12,558 bases of DNA from Alphaproteobacteria bacterium (GCA_030040495.1 JASHTP010000072.1:1-12558); one strand, 5' to 3'; shown: positions 1 through 6,681, numbered from the stretch's first letter. Translations and numbers: made by a program. Notes: generated from the letters alone by a model not told the origin.

Positions 1-424
1 CGGCGCCGGCCCGGATTTCGACGGCACCGACGCCGTCCACACCCACATGACGAATTCGCGCCTCACCGATCCCGAGGTGCTGGAATGGCGCTTTCCCGTG
101 CTGCTCGAGAGCTTCGCCATCCGCCGCGGCTCCGGCGGCGCCGGGCGGCATCGCGGCGGCGACGGCGTCGTGCGCCGAATCCGCTTCCGCGAAGCCACGA
201 CCGCGGCGATCCTCTCCGGCCATCGCCGCGTCCCGCCTTACGGGCTCGCCGGCGGCGCGCCCGGCGCGCTCGGCCGCAACTGGGTGGAGCGCGCCGACGG
301 CGGCATCGAGCGCTTCGGCGGGACGCATGCGATCGATGTCGCGCCCGGCGACGTCTTCGTCATCGAGACGCCGGGCGGCGGCGGCTACGGCAAGGCGATC
401 GCGGCGCGCGAGGCGGCGGAGTGA
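1..424 (+). CDS. hyuB: Hydantoinase B / 5-oxoprolinase family protein, C-terminal fragment
   Basis: The reading frame is open from base 2, so the start lies before the window; about 140 C-terminal residues are visible, ending in TGA at 422-424. They carry the typical tail of the HyuB / 5-oxoprolinase C-terminal domain: DGTDAVHTHMTNSRLTDPE near the window edge, then LEWRFPV, a Gly-rich GGAGRHRGGDG stretch, and the closing GDVFVIETPGGGGYG. The family carries out ATP-dependent ring opening of hydantoins or 5-oxoproline in the cytoplasm, usually together with a HyuA subunit that would be encoded upstream. The fragment cannot separate a stand-alone HyuB from the C-terminal part of a fused 5-oxoprolinase, nor show the substrate. 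It ends 10 nt before the stop of the convergent transporter gene, leaving almost no room for a terminator. Confidence 0.9.
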   Translation, partial: GAGPDFDGTDAVHTHMTNSRLTDPEVLEWRFPVLLESFAIRRGSGGAGRHRGGDGVVRRIRFREATTAAILSGHRRVPPYGLAGGAPGALGRNWVERADGGIERFGGTHAIDVAPGDVFVIETPGGGGYGKAIAAREAAE

Positions 425-434
425 GCGCGCCGCC

Positions 435-1373
435 CTATCGCGCCGCCCGCGCGCTGGCGGCGAGCCAGACGCCCGCGAGGATGGTGGCGATGCCGACGAG
501 ATGGAAGAGATGCACCCTCTCGCCGAGCGTCGCCACCGCGAGCAAGGTGCCGAAGGCCGGCAGCAGATGGATGGTGAAGCCGGCGCGGCTCGGCCCGACC
601 AGCTCGACGCCGCGGTTCCAGCAGAAGAACGCGCCGATCGACGCGAAGCAGGCGATGTAGAGCACGGCGCCGATGGGGCCCCAGGCGAGACGCGGCGTCG
701 GGAAGAGCATGCCTTCGAGCGCGTAGAACGGGGCGAGCAGGGCGACGCCGATCACGGCGATGAGGAAGACCAGGGCCAGCGCGTCGAGCTCGGCCGGGCG
801 GCGCCGCACCAGCACCGAGTAGAGGCCCCAGACCGGCATCGCCGCCAGCACCACGAGATCGCCGGGATTGAAGCGGAAATCGCGCAAGGCGGCGAGGTCG
901 CCGCGATTCATGATGACGAGGATGCCGAGGAACGACAGGGCGACGCCGAGGAGCTGGCGCGGCGTCACCCGCTCGCCGTCGAGCCGCCAGGCGACGAGCA
1001 GGATGAAGAGCGGCGAGGCCGAGTTCATCAGCACGCCGTTGACCGCCGGCGTATAGCGCAGGCCGGTATAGATCAGCGCCTGGAACAGCGCGACGCCGGT
1101 GAAGCCCAGCAGGAACAGCAGCCCTGCGTGGCGGCGCAGCACGGCGCCCTTGCCGGCAAGCCGCGGCAGCGCCACCGGCGCCAGCAGCAGCGCGGCCACC
1201 GCCCAGCGCCAGAAATTCAGCGCCAGCGGCGGCATCGCGTCGCGCACGGCGCGGCCGACGATCCAGTTCCCCGCCCAGAACAGCGAGGCGAGCGACAGCA
1301 GCAGATAGGGATAGGCCCGCCCTCGCCAGGTCGCGCGCGTCTGCGGCAGCGTCGGAGCGAGGTTCGTCGCCAC
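435..1373 (-). CDS. EamA/DMT-superfamily transporter
   Basis: A 312-residue, very hydrophobic protein with about ten predicted membrane segments arranged as two EamA repeats of five (roughly residues 22-155 and 165-307). The length and the LFWAGNWIVGRAV opening of repeat 1 are typical of RhaT/YdcZ-like drug/metabolite transporters, inner-membrane exporters or permeases of metabolites; the substrate cannot be read from the sequence. The start is GTG (bases 1371-1373) and has no clear Shine-Dalgarno sequence. The response-regulator stop codon (1376-1378) lies only 2 nt upstream, so the two genes are very likely co-transcribed and translationally coupled. This context suggests that transporter expression tracks the regulator. 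Family confidence is high, function unknown. Confidence 0.9.
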   Translation of the reverse strand: MATNLAPTLPQTRATWRGRAYPYLLLSLASLFWAGNWIVGRAVRDAMPPLALNFWRWAVAALLLAPVALPRLAGKGAVLRRHAGLLFLLGFTGVALFQALIYTGLRYTPAVNGVLMNSASPLFILLVAWRLDGERVTPRQLLGVALSFLGILVIMNRGDLAALRDFRFNPGDLVVLAAMPVWGLYSVLVRRRPAELDALALVFLIAVIGVALLAPFYALEGMLFPTPRLAWGPIGAVLYIACFASIGAFFCWNRGVELVGPSRAGFTIHLLPAFGTLLAVATLGERVHLFHLVGIATILAGVWLAASARAAR

Positions 1374-1375
1374 GC

Positions 1376-2092
1376 TCAGGACGGCTCGATGGCGGGCGTG
1401 AAGATGTAACCGGCGCCGCGCACCGTCTTGATCAGCGTCGGCCGCGCCGGATCGGGCTCGAGCTTGCGCCGGAGCCGGCCGACCTGGACGTCGATGGTGC
1501 GGTCGAAGGGGCCGGCCTCGCGGTTGCGCGCGAGATCGAGCAGGCGGTCGCGGCTCAGCACCTGGTTGGGGTTGTTGACGAAGGCGGCGAGCAGGTCGAA
1601 CTCGCCGGTGGTCAGTCGCACCTCGGCGCCGTCCGGCGACATCAGCTCGCGGCTCACGAGATCGAGATGCCAGCCGGCGAAGCGCACGCGCCCCCCGGGG
1701 CCCGGCTCCGCCCGCGCGCGGATCGAGGCGCGGCGCAGCACGCTCTTCACCCGTGCCAGCAGCTCACGCGGGTGGAACGGCTTCGCCAGATAATCGTCGG
1801 CGCCCATTTCGAGCCCGATGATGCGGTCGACGGTCTCGCCGCGCCCGGTCAGGATGACGATCCCCACCGTCGATTGCTGGCGCAGCTGGCGCGCCAAGGT
1901 GAGCCCGTCCTCGCCGGGCAGCATCAGATCGAGGATGACCAGATCGACCGGATCCTGCGCCATGACCTTGCGCATGCTCTCGCCGTCGGTGGCGATGCTG
2001 ACCCGGTATCCCTCGTTCGTCAGGTACTGCTGGACGAGTTCGCAGATGTCCCTTTGGTCGTCCACCACCAGGATATGGCCGGTCTCGGTCAT
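1376..2092 (-). CDS. OmpR-family two-component response regulator
   Basis: A 238-residue DNA-binding response regulator. The receiver domain (about 1-120) has the acidic pair D11-D12, phosphoacceptor D55 in LVILDLMLPG, T82 and K104 (YLAKPF). The winged-helix output domain (about 133-234) shows the LTTGEFDLLAAF, RTIDVQVGRLRRKLE and TVRGAGYIF hallmarks of the OmpR/PhoB class. The ATG at 2090-2092 is chosen because MTETGHILVVDDQ is a full receiver N-terminus and no nearby in-frame start exists upstream. All phosphorylation residues are present, yet no histidine kinase gene lies in the window, so here it is an orphan. It is followed after 2 nt by the EamA transporter gene. A stable hairpin abuts the start codon (see the separate entry). 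The regulated genes are unknown. Confidence 0.93.
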   Translation of the reverse strand: MTETGHILVVDDQRDICELVQQYLTNEGYRVSIATDGESMRKVMAQDPVDLVILDLMLPGEDGLTLARQLRQQSTVGIVILTGRGETVDRIIGLEMGADDYLAKPFHPRELLARVKSVLRRASIRARAEPGPGGRVRFAGWHLDLVSRELMSPDGAEVRLTTGEFDLLAAFVNNPNQVLSRDRLLDLARNREAGPFDRTIDVQVGRLRRKLEPDPARPTLIKTVRGAGYIFTPAIEPS

Positions 2093-2119
2093 GGCACAGT
2101 CGCACCGTGCCGTATCCTT
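2093..2119 (-). promoter_or_regulatory. Hairpin between Shine-Dalgarno and start codon of the response regulator
   Basis: In the mRNA of the response regulator, bases 2111 to 2093 read GGCACGGUGCGACUGUGCC. This folds into an 8-bp stem (one G-U pair) with a GCG loop that ends directly before the AUG. There is no purine-rich sequence in the hairpin; the nearest Shine-Dalgarno match, AAGGA (2115-2119), lies 22 nt from the AUG, which is too far unless the hairpin folds. Folding would leave about 3 unpaired nt between them. On the plus strand the same pairing has an A-C mismatch, so the fold fits the regulator's mRNA better. Role is inferred; the same dyad could be a protein-binding site. Confidence 0.45.
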
Positions 2120-2213
2120 CGGGGCGATGCAACATCGTCCGAGCGGAGAAGCCCCGATCTTTCGAGCAGAACGGCAATTGCTCTTCCGCCGGGAACTTCC
2201 CATGGTGGCGTTC

Positions 2214-2255
2214 GCCCCGATGCTCCTCCCCTTGCAGGGGAGAAGGCGGCGGGGC
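2214..2255. repeat. Palindromic intergenic element, candidate dispersed repeat
   Basis: In the divergent gap between the response regulator and creA, CTCCCCT (2226-2232) and AGGGGAG (2236-2242) form a perfect 7-bp stem with loop TGC. An outer pair, GCCCCG (2214-2219) and CGGGGC (2250-2255), encloses it. Short CTCCCC-TTGC-GGGGAG palindromes resemble dispersed intergenic repeats I know from other alphaproteobacterial genomes. Only one copy is present in this window, so repeat status is inference. Confidence 0.4.
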
Positions 2256-2293
2256 ACCGTGGCGTCCGCCATCATCATTCCGGGGACCGACCG

Positions 2294-2779
2294 ATGCGCC
2301 TCGCTGTTTCCTGCGCCCTTCTTCTCGTCGCACTCGCCGCCGCCGCGCCGGCGCTTGCCGAGGAAGTCGGCAGCTTCCGCAACGACTGGACCGGCAACAG
2401 CATCGAGATCGACGCCATCGCCGATCCCAAGGTGCAAGGCGTCACCTGCCATATCAGCCATTTCGACCGCAGCCTGATCGACCGGCTGACCAAGGGGAAC
2501 TGGTTCATCGACCCCTCGAACTCGTCGATCGCCTGCCGCCAGACCGGCCCGATCACCGTCGGCGACATCGATGTGACCCGGCATGGCGAGGAGGTGTTCT
2601 CGTCGCGCTTGAGCCTGATCTTCAAGTCGCTGGCGGTGCGGCGCATCTACGACCGCAAGAACAACACGCTGATCTACGTCGTCTACAGCCGCCAGGTGAA
2701 GGATGCCAGCGCCAAGATGAGTATCTCGACCGTGGCGCTCTACAACAACGACGTAACCTGGCTGAAGCCGCCGAAATGA
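2294..2779 (+). CDS. creA: CreA-family periplasmic protein
   Basis: A 161-residue protein with a clear Sec signal peptide (residues 1-22: MRLA, a hydrophobic core, then ALA before EE), so the mature protein should be periplasmic. The mature part matches the CreA family: EEVGSF at the start, DPKVQGVTCHIS, SSIACRQTGPI and the LSLIFKSLAVRRIYD block. Two mature cysteines (C52 and C81) sit in the conserved motifs and could form a disulfide. The family is widespread in proteobacteria but its biochemical role is unknown; the name comes from the E. coli creABCD locus. A GGGGA Shine-Dalgarno (2282-2286) precedes the ATG by 7 nt. The stop TGA (2777-2779) overlaps the next gene's ATG (2776-2778), so the flavoprotein is probably translationally coupled to it. 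Confidence 0.9.
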   Translation: MRLAVSCALLLVALAAAAPALAEEVGSFRNDWTGNSIEIDAIADPKVQGVTCHISHFDRSLIDRLTKGNWFIDPSNSSIACRQTGPITVGDIDVTRHGEEVFSSRLSLIFKSLAVRRIYDRKNNTLIYVVYSRQVKDASAKMSISTVALYNNDVTWLKPPK

Positions 2780-3921
2780 CCGAGACCGTCGAGTGCGTCG
2801 TGGTCGGCGCCGGCGCCGTCGGCCTCGCCGTAGCGCGCGCGCTGGCGCTCGCCGGGCGCGAGGTGATGGTGCTGGAGAAGGAGCGCTGGATCGGCTCCGA
2901 GACCTCATCGCGCAACAGCGAGGTCATCCATGCCGGGATCTACTACCCCAAGGGCAGCCTCAAGGCGCGGCTCTGCGTCGCCGGCAAGCAGCGGCTCTAT
3001 GCCTATTGCGCCGAGCGCGGCATCGCCCACCGCCGGCTCGGCAAGCTCATCGTCGCCTGCAACGAGGCGGAGATCGCCGTCATCGACGGCGTGCGGCAAC
3101 GTGCCGCGGCGAACGGGGTCGGCGACCTCGAATGGCTCGGCAGCAGCGAGCTCGGCGCGCTCGAGCCGGCGCTTGCCGCGGTGGGCGCCTATTTCTCGCC
3201 CTCGACCGGGATCGTCGACAGCCATGGCCTCATGCTCGCGCTCGAGGCCGATCTCGAAGCCGCCGGCGGCATGGTGGTGCTGCGCGCGCCGGTGATTTCC
3301 GGCCGCGCCGGCGGCGACGGCTTCCTGCTCGAGATCGGCGGCGCCGAGCCGATGCGACTTGCCTGCCGCCTGCTCGTCAACAGCGCCGGCATCCATGCGC
3401 CGAGCCTCGCGCGCCGCATCGCCGGCATCGCGCCATCCTCGATCCCGCGCGACTATTTCTGCCGCGGCGTCTATTTCACCCTCGCCGGCCGCTCGCCCTT
3501 CCGCCACCTGATCTATCCCGTGCCGGAAGCGGCCGGGCTCGGCGTCCACCTGACGCTCGATCTCGCCGGCCAGGCGCGCTTCGGGCCCGACGTCGAATGG
3601 ATCGACGGCATCGACTACACCGTCGATCCCCGCCGCGGCGAGCGCTTCTATGCCGCGATCCGCCGCTATTGGCCGGCGCTGCGCGACGGCACGCTGCAAC
3701 CCGGCTATGCCGGCATCCGCCCCAAGATCAGCGGACCCGACGAGCCCGCCGCGGATTTCCGGCTGCAGGGCCCGGCCGAGCACGGCGTCGCCGGCCTCGT
3801 CAACCTTTACGGCATCGAATCGCCCGGCCTCACCGCGACGCTGGCGCTCGCCGACGAGGTCGTGGCGCGGCTCGACAGACCTGCGGAATCGGCATTCCCC
3901 GACCGCGCGGCCACGGGCTAG
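2776..3921 (+). CDS. FAD-dependent oxidoreductase, L-2-hydroxyglutarate oxidase (LhgO/L2HGDH)-like
   Basis: A 381-residue DAO-type flavoprotein. The N-terminal Rossmann motif GAGAVG (11-16) with E34 at the end of strand 2 binds FAD. SSRNSEVIHAGIYYPKGSLKARLC (44-67, includes H52), RRLGKLIVA (87-94) and STGIVDSHGL (143-152) closely follow the L-2-hydroxyglutarate dehydrogenase family (COG0579), as does LIYPVPEAAGLGVHLT. The C-terminal half differs from E. coli LhgO: it has GPDVEWIDGIDYTVDP where LhgO-type enzymes have a GPNAVLAFKREGY-like block, so this is probably a sister subgroup that may oxidise another 2-hydroxy acid. The expected product is a 2-oxo acid, with electrons passed to oxygen or quinone. 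It overlaps creA by 4 nt and ends 36 nt before the aldolase gene. Family is secure, substrate is not. Confidence 0.88.
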   Translation: MTETVECVVVGAGAVGLAVARALALAGREVMVLEKERWIGSETSSRNSEVIHAGIYYPKGSLKARLCVAGKQRLYAYCAERGIAHRRLGKLIVACNEAEIAVIDGVRQRAAANGVGDLEWLGSSELGALEPALAAVGAYFSPSTGIVDSHGLMLALEADLEAAGGMVVLRAPVISGRAGGDGFLLEIGGAEPMRLACRLLVNSAGIHAPSLARRIAGIAPSSIPRDYFCRGVYFTLAGRSPFRHLIYPVPEAAGLGVHLTLDLAGQARFGPDVEWIDGIDYTVDPRRGERFYAAIRRYWPALRDGTLQPGYAGIRPKISGPDEPAADFRLQGPAEHGVAGLVNLYGIESPGLTATLALADEVVARLDRPAESAFPDRAATG

Positions 3922-3957
3922 GATGCCGGCAAAACCAGCGACACAGGAGAGACGCTC

Positions 3958-4725
3958 ATGGCCGAGGTCACCGCCTTGCGGACGAGCAGCGAGCCCGGCA
4001 GCGCCGGCGAGCGCGAGACGCGCGTCGCCCTGGCGGCCTGCTACCGGCTCATCGCGCATTTCGGCATGGACGATCTCGTCTATACCCATATCTCGGCACG
4101 CGTGCCGGGGGAGCCCGGCCATTTCCTCATCAACCCCTACGGGCTGATGTTCCACGAGATCACCGCCTCGAGCCTGGTGAAGATCGATTACGACGGCAAC
4201 ATCGTCGCGGACACCGGCTATCCCGTGAACAAGGCCGGCTTCGTCATTCACAGCGCCGTGCACATGGCGAAGCCCGAGGTCAATTGCGTGCTGCACACCC
4301 ATACCCGCGCCGGCATCGCCGTCTCCTGCCTTGCCGACGGGTTGCTGCACATCAACCAGCATTCCGCCATGTTCTACGGCCGCCTCGCCTATCACGACTA
4401 CGAAGGCATCGCGCTCGATCTCGACGAGCGCTCGCGCCTGGTGCGCGACCTCGGCGACATGCCGGCCATGGTGCTGCGCAACCACGGGCTGCTGACCGCC
4501 GGCCGCACGGTTCAGGAAGCCTTCGTGCTGATGTACTATCTCGAGCAGTCCTGCCGCATCCAGATCGACCTGATGGCGGCCGGCGGCAAGCTGACGCGGC
4601 TCTCCGACAATGTGGTGCAGCACACCGCGCAGCAATTCCAGAGCTCGCCCAGCCCGTGCGGCGAACGCGAATGGCCGGCGCTGCTGCGCCTGCTCGACGC
4701 CAAGGATCCGGGCTACCGGAATTAG
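3958..4725 (+). CDS. Class II aldolase/adducin-family protein, adducin-like
   Basis: A 255-residue class II aldolase/adducin domain protein covering almost the whole chain. The metal-binding histidines expected for the family are H113 and H115 (VLHTHT) and H176 (LRNHGLL). The usual catalytic Glu of fuculose/ribulose-phosphate aldolases, four residues before a conserved His, is replaced: the segment reads VNKAGFVIHSAVH with G94 at that place. This resembles eukaryotic adducin and the bacterial adducin-like branch whose reactions are mostly unassigned. AGGAGA (3945-3950) gives a strong Shine-Dalgarno 7 nt from the ATG. The gene may be read with the upstream flavoprotein or from its own promoter: a TAGGAT element overlaps the flavoprotein stop codon. 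No aldol substrate should be assumed; a decarboxylase, epimerase or dehydratase role is also possible. Confidence 0.88.
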   Translation: MAEVTALRTSSEPGSAGERETRVALAACYRLIAHFGMDDLVYTHISARVPGEPGHFLINPYGLMFHEITASSLVKIDYDGNIVADTGYPVNKAGFVIHSAVHMAKPEVNCVLHTHTRAGIAVSCLADGLLHINQHSAMFYGRLAYHDYEGIALDLDERSRLVRDLGDMPAMVLRNHGLLTAGRTVQEAFVLMYYLEQSCRIQIDLMAAGGKLTRLSDNVVQHTAQQFQSSPSPCGEREWPALLRLLDAKDPGYRN

Positions 4726-4733
4726 CTCAGGGA

Positions 4734-4801
4734 CCACCACGGAGGGACGGAGATCGCGGCGCGCGGAGCGCGCCATCCTCTTCTCCTCCGCGGCTCGGTG
4801 G
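4734..4801. repeat. Nested palindrome in convergent gap; possible terminator or dispersed repeat
   Basis: Between the convergent aldolase and PCu(A)C genes, CCACC (4734-4738) pairs with GGTGG (4797-4801), CGGAG (4740-4744) with CTCCG (4786-4790), and at the centre GGCGCGC (4758-4764) with GCGCGCC (4768-4774) around loop GGA. The inner hairpin is followed by a pyrimidine-rich stretch (ATCCTCTTCTCC), so it could end transcription of the aldolase gene, though there is no real T-run. The outer arms (CCACCACGGAG with a second CGGAG) resemble the CACGGAG intergenic palindromes common in many bacteria. Repeat status is inferred from one copy. Confidence 0.45.
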
Positions 4802-4821
4802 CGAAATCCTGTCAGTAATGC

Positions 4822-5247
4822 TCAGTCCTCTTCCGGCGCGTCCTCGACCCGGACGGTGACGGTGATCTCGCCGGCGCCGGCGAAGCGCAAGGTCAGCGGG
4901 AAGCTGTCGTCGAGCGCCAGCGGCGCCTTGAGGCCGAGGAGTGCGATGTATTTCCCGCCCGGCCGGAACGCCACCGGGCGATGCGGCAGCAGGTCGACCT
5001 CGTCGACCGCCTCGCCGTCGGCGGCGCGCAGGATCACCGCGGCGGCGATCGGCGTGCTGCCGCCGACGAGCCGGTCGGTGTCGCGCCCGGTGTTGGCGAG
5101 CGCGAGGAAGACGGCGGCCTTGCCGGTCACCGAGGGCCGCGCCCAGGGATGGCCGATCTCGATTGCGCCGAGCTTGTAGGAGTGGGCGAAGGCAGCGCGC
5201 GCCAGCAGCAGCGCCGGCGGCAGGAGCAGCAGAGAGCGACGGTGCAT
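4822..5247 (-). CDS. PCu(A)C-domain periplasmic protein lacking the copper ligands
   Basis: A 141-residue protein with an N-terminal signal peptide (MHRRS, hydrophobic core, ARAAFA), predicted cut after A21, leaving H22 as mature N-terminus. The mature part follows the PCu(A)C copper-chaperone fold: IEIGHPWARPS (29-39), KAAVFLALANTG, then FRPGGKYIALLGLKAPL (94-110). Canonical members bind Cu(I) with an H(M)x10Mx21HxM set and deliver it to cytochrome oxidase CuA. Here the first His/Met region reads VILRA (71-75), the VMRM-like region reads AVDEV, and GGYHLML-like reads GGKYIAL, so none of the four ligands is present. The ATG at 5245-5247 is preferred because it starts the signal peptide; a longer in-frame extension would run into the ald start. 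Divergent from ald. Copper role doubtful. Confidence 0.82.
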   Translation of the reverse strand: MHRRSLLLLPPALLLARAAFAHSYKLGAIEIGHPWARPSVTGKAAVFLALANTGRDTDRLVGGSTPIAAAVILRAADGEAVDEVDLLPHRPVAFRPGGKYIALLGLKAPLALDDSFPLTLRFAGAGEITVTVRVEDAPEED

Positions 5248-5299
5248 CGGCGCACTATGACAAGTGGGCGGCGGAAACGACAGGGGCGGCCGAGCAGGG

Positions 5300-5328
5300 T
5301 TAGCGCAGGCGGCCCCCTCTGCTAGGCT
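5300..5328 (+). promoter_or_regulatory. Candidate promoter of ald
   Basis: TTAGCG (5300-5305), 17-nt spacer, TAGGCT (5323-5328), ending 28 nt before the ald ATG. The -35 match is weak. Support comes mainly from the -10 region, which belongs to a 13-base motif (GCTAGGMTGCSGS) that recurs upstream of two other genes in this window. Confidence 0.4.
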
Positions 5329-5356
5329 GCGGCTTCCGCAACAAGGCGGTGCAGCG

Positions 5357-6475
5357 ATGCTCATCGGCGTGCCCAGGGAAGTGAAGACCCACGAATATCG
5401 CGTCGGGCTGCTGCCCGGCAGCGTGCGCGAGGCGGTGCATCACGGGCACGAGGTGCTGGTCGAGAGCGGCGCCGGCGCCGGCATCGGCTTCAACGACGAG
5501 GCCTATCGCCGCGCCGGGGCGCGCATTGCCGCGGACGCCGCCGAGATCTTCGCCGCGGCCGACATGATCGTCAAAGTGAAGGAGCCGCAGCCGCCCGAGA
5601 TCGCGCGGCTGAAGCCGGGCCAGGTGCTCTTCACCTATCTCCACCTCGCCGCCGACCGGCGGCAGAGCGAGGGGCTGATCCGCTCCGGCGCCATCTGCAT
5701 CGCCTATGAGACGGTGACCGATGCGCGCGGCGGGCTGCCGCTGCTGGCGCCGATGAGCGAGGTCGCCGGTCGCATGTCGATCCAGGTCGGCGCCCATTGC
5801 CTGGAGAAGGAGCAGGGCGGGCTCGGCATCCTGCTCGGCGGCGTCCCCGGCGTGGCCGCGGCCAAGGTGGTGATCCTGGGCGGCGGCGTCGCCGGCACCA
5901 ACGCCGCCCGCGTGGCGATGGGCATGGAGGCCTACGTCACCGTCATCGACCGCTCGCTGCCGCGGCTCTACGAGCTCGATCTGCAGTTCGGCTCGCAGCT
6001 CCACACGCTGTTCGCGACCCTGGAGACGATCGAGCGCGAAGTGCTCGCCGCCGATCTCGTCATCGGCGCGGTGCTGGTGCCCGGCGCCGCGGCGCCGAAG
6101 CTGGTGAGCCGCGCCCTGGTGCGGGCGATGAAGCCGGGCTCGGTGCTCGTCGACATTTCCATCGACCAGGGCGGTTGCTTCGAGACCAGCCGGCCCACCA
6201 CCCATGCCGATCCGACCTATGTCGAGGAAGGCGTCATCCATTACTGCGTCACCAACATGCCGGGGGCGGTGGCACGCACCTCGAGCTTCGCCCTCAACAA
6301 CGCCACTTTGCCCTTCGTGCTGGCGCTCGCCGACAAAGGCTGGCGCCAGGCGCTCGGCGACGATCCGCATCTCGGCGCCGGCCTCAACATCGCGGCCGGC
6401 CGCGTCACCCATCCGGCGGTCGCCGCCGCGCTCGGCCTCGACCATGTGCCGGCGGAGCAGGCGCTCAGGGCTTGA
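5357..6475 (+). CDS. ald: Alanine dehydrogenase
   Basis: A 372-residue protein of normal length for NAD-dependent alanine dehydrogenase, which reversibly deaminates L-alanine to pyruvate and ammonium in the cytoplasm. It starts with MLIGVPREVKTHEYRVGL (R15 is the pyruvate-binding Arg), followed by the conserved VKVKEPQ with K75, LHLAAD with catalytic H96, the APMSEVAGRMS block, the Rossmann motif GGGVAG (175-180), D198 at the NAD ribose site, and D270 in ISIDQGGCFETSRPTTH. All catalytic residues are intact. The ATG at 5357 is used because the protein begins there in the family; AAGGCGG (5343-5349) is a modest Shine-Dalgarno. It is followed, after a 323-nt gap, by a DUF3311/MctP-like transport pair, suggesting a joint role in alanine or pyruvate use. 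Confidence 0.96.
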   Translation: MLIGVPREVKTHEYRVGLLPGSVREAVHHGHEVLVESGAGAGIGFNDEAYRRAGARIAADAAEIFAAADMIVKVKEPQPPEIARLKPGQVLFTYLHLAADRRQSEGLIRSGAICIAYETVTDARGGLPLLAPMSEVAGRMSIQVGAHCLEKEQGGLGILLGGVPGVAAAKVVILGGGVAGTNAARVAMGMEAYVTVIDRSLPRLYELDLQFGSQLHTLFATLETIEREVLAADLVIGAVLVPGAAAPKLVSRALVRAMKPGSVLVDISIDQGGCFETSRPTTHADPTYVEEGVIHYCVTNMPGAVARTSSFALNNATLPFVLALADKGWRQALGDDPHLGAGLNIAAGRVTHPAVAAALGLDHVPAEQALRA

Positions 6476-6652
6476 GCCGGCGGCTGCGGCGCACCGGCGG
6501 CCGCGCGCCCTCTTGTTGGGGCCGGTAGTAGAAGACGCGCCGGCTGCGCCAACGGCCAAGTGAAGCAAGGGCAACCGAAAGGTGCGGTGCAGCAATTTCG
6601 AGAAACGGGATCAGACGAACCGCGACTCCCCCCGGAGCGGCGTTCGTGCGAC

Positions 6653-6681
6653 TTGACCCGGCGCGCCGAAAATGGAATTTT
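6653..6681 (+). promoter_or_regulatory. Candidate promoter of the DUF3311-symporter pair
   Basis: TTGACC (6653-6658) is 5 of 6 to the -35 consensus, followed by a 17-nt spacer and AATTTT (6676-6681), a poor -10 but in the most AT-rich stretch of the gap. It would give a leader of about 110 nt before the ATG at 6799. Confidence 0.35.

Noticed and set aside
2093..2908. N-terminal extension of the response regulator up to 2908
   Set aside because: The extension runs antisense through creA and is Arg-rich; the receiver domain begins exactly at the ATG at 2092.
2905..2927. Possible mobile element or horizontally acquired segment anywhere in the window
   Set aside because: No transposase, integrase, tRNA gene, terminal inverted repeats or composition break was seen; base use is uniform throughout.
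2905..4776. A 623-residue open frame on the minus strand opposite the flavoprotein and aldolase genes
   Set aside because: It is antisense to two genes with clear family motifs, has low-complexity H/D/G/R-rich composition, and matches no family I know; long antisense frames are expected at this GC content.
5248..5364. N-terminal extension of the PCu(A)C-like protein to 5364
   Set aside because: It would bury the signal peptide and overlap the ald start; the ATG at 5247 gives a normal signal peptide.
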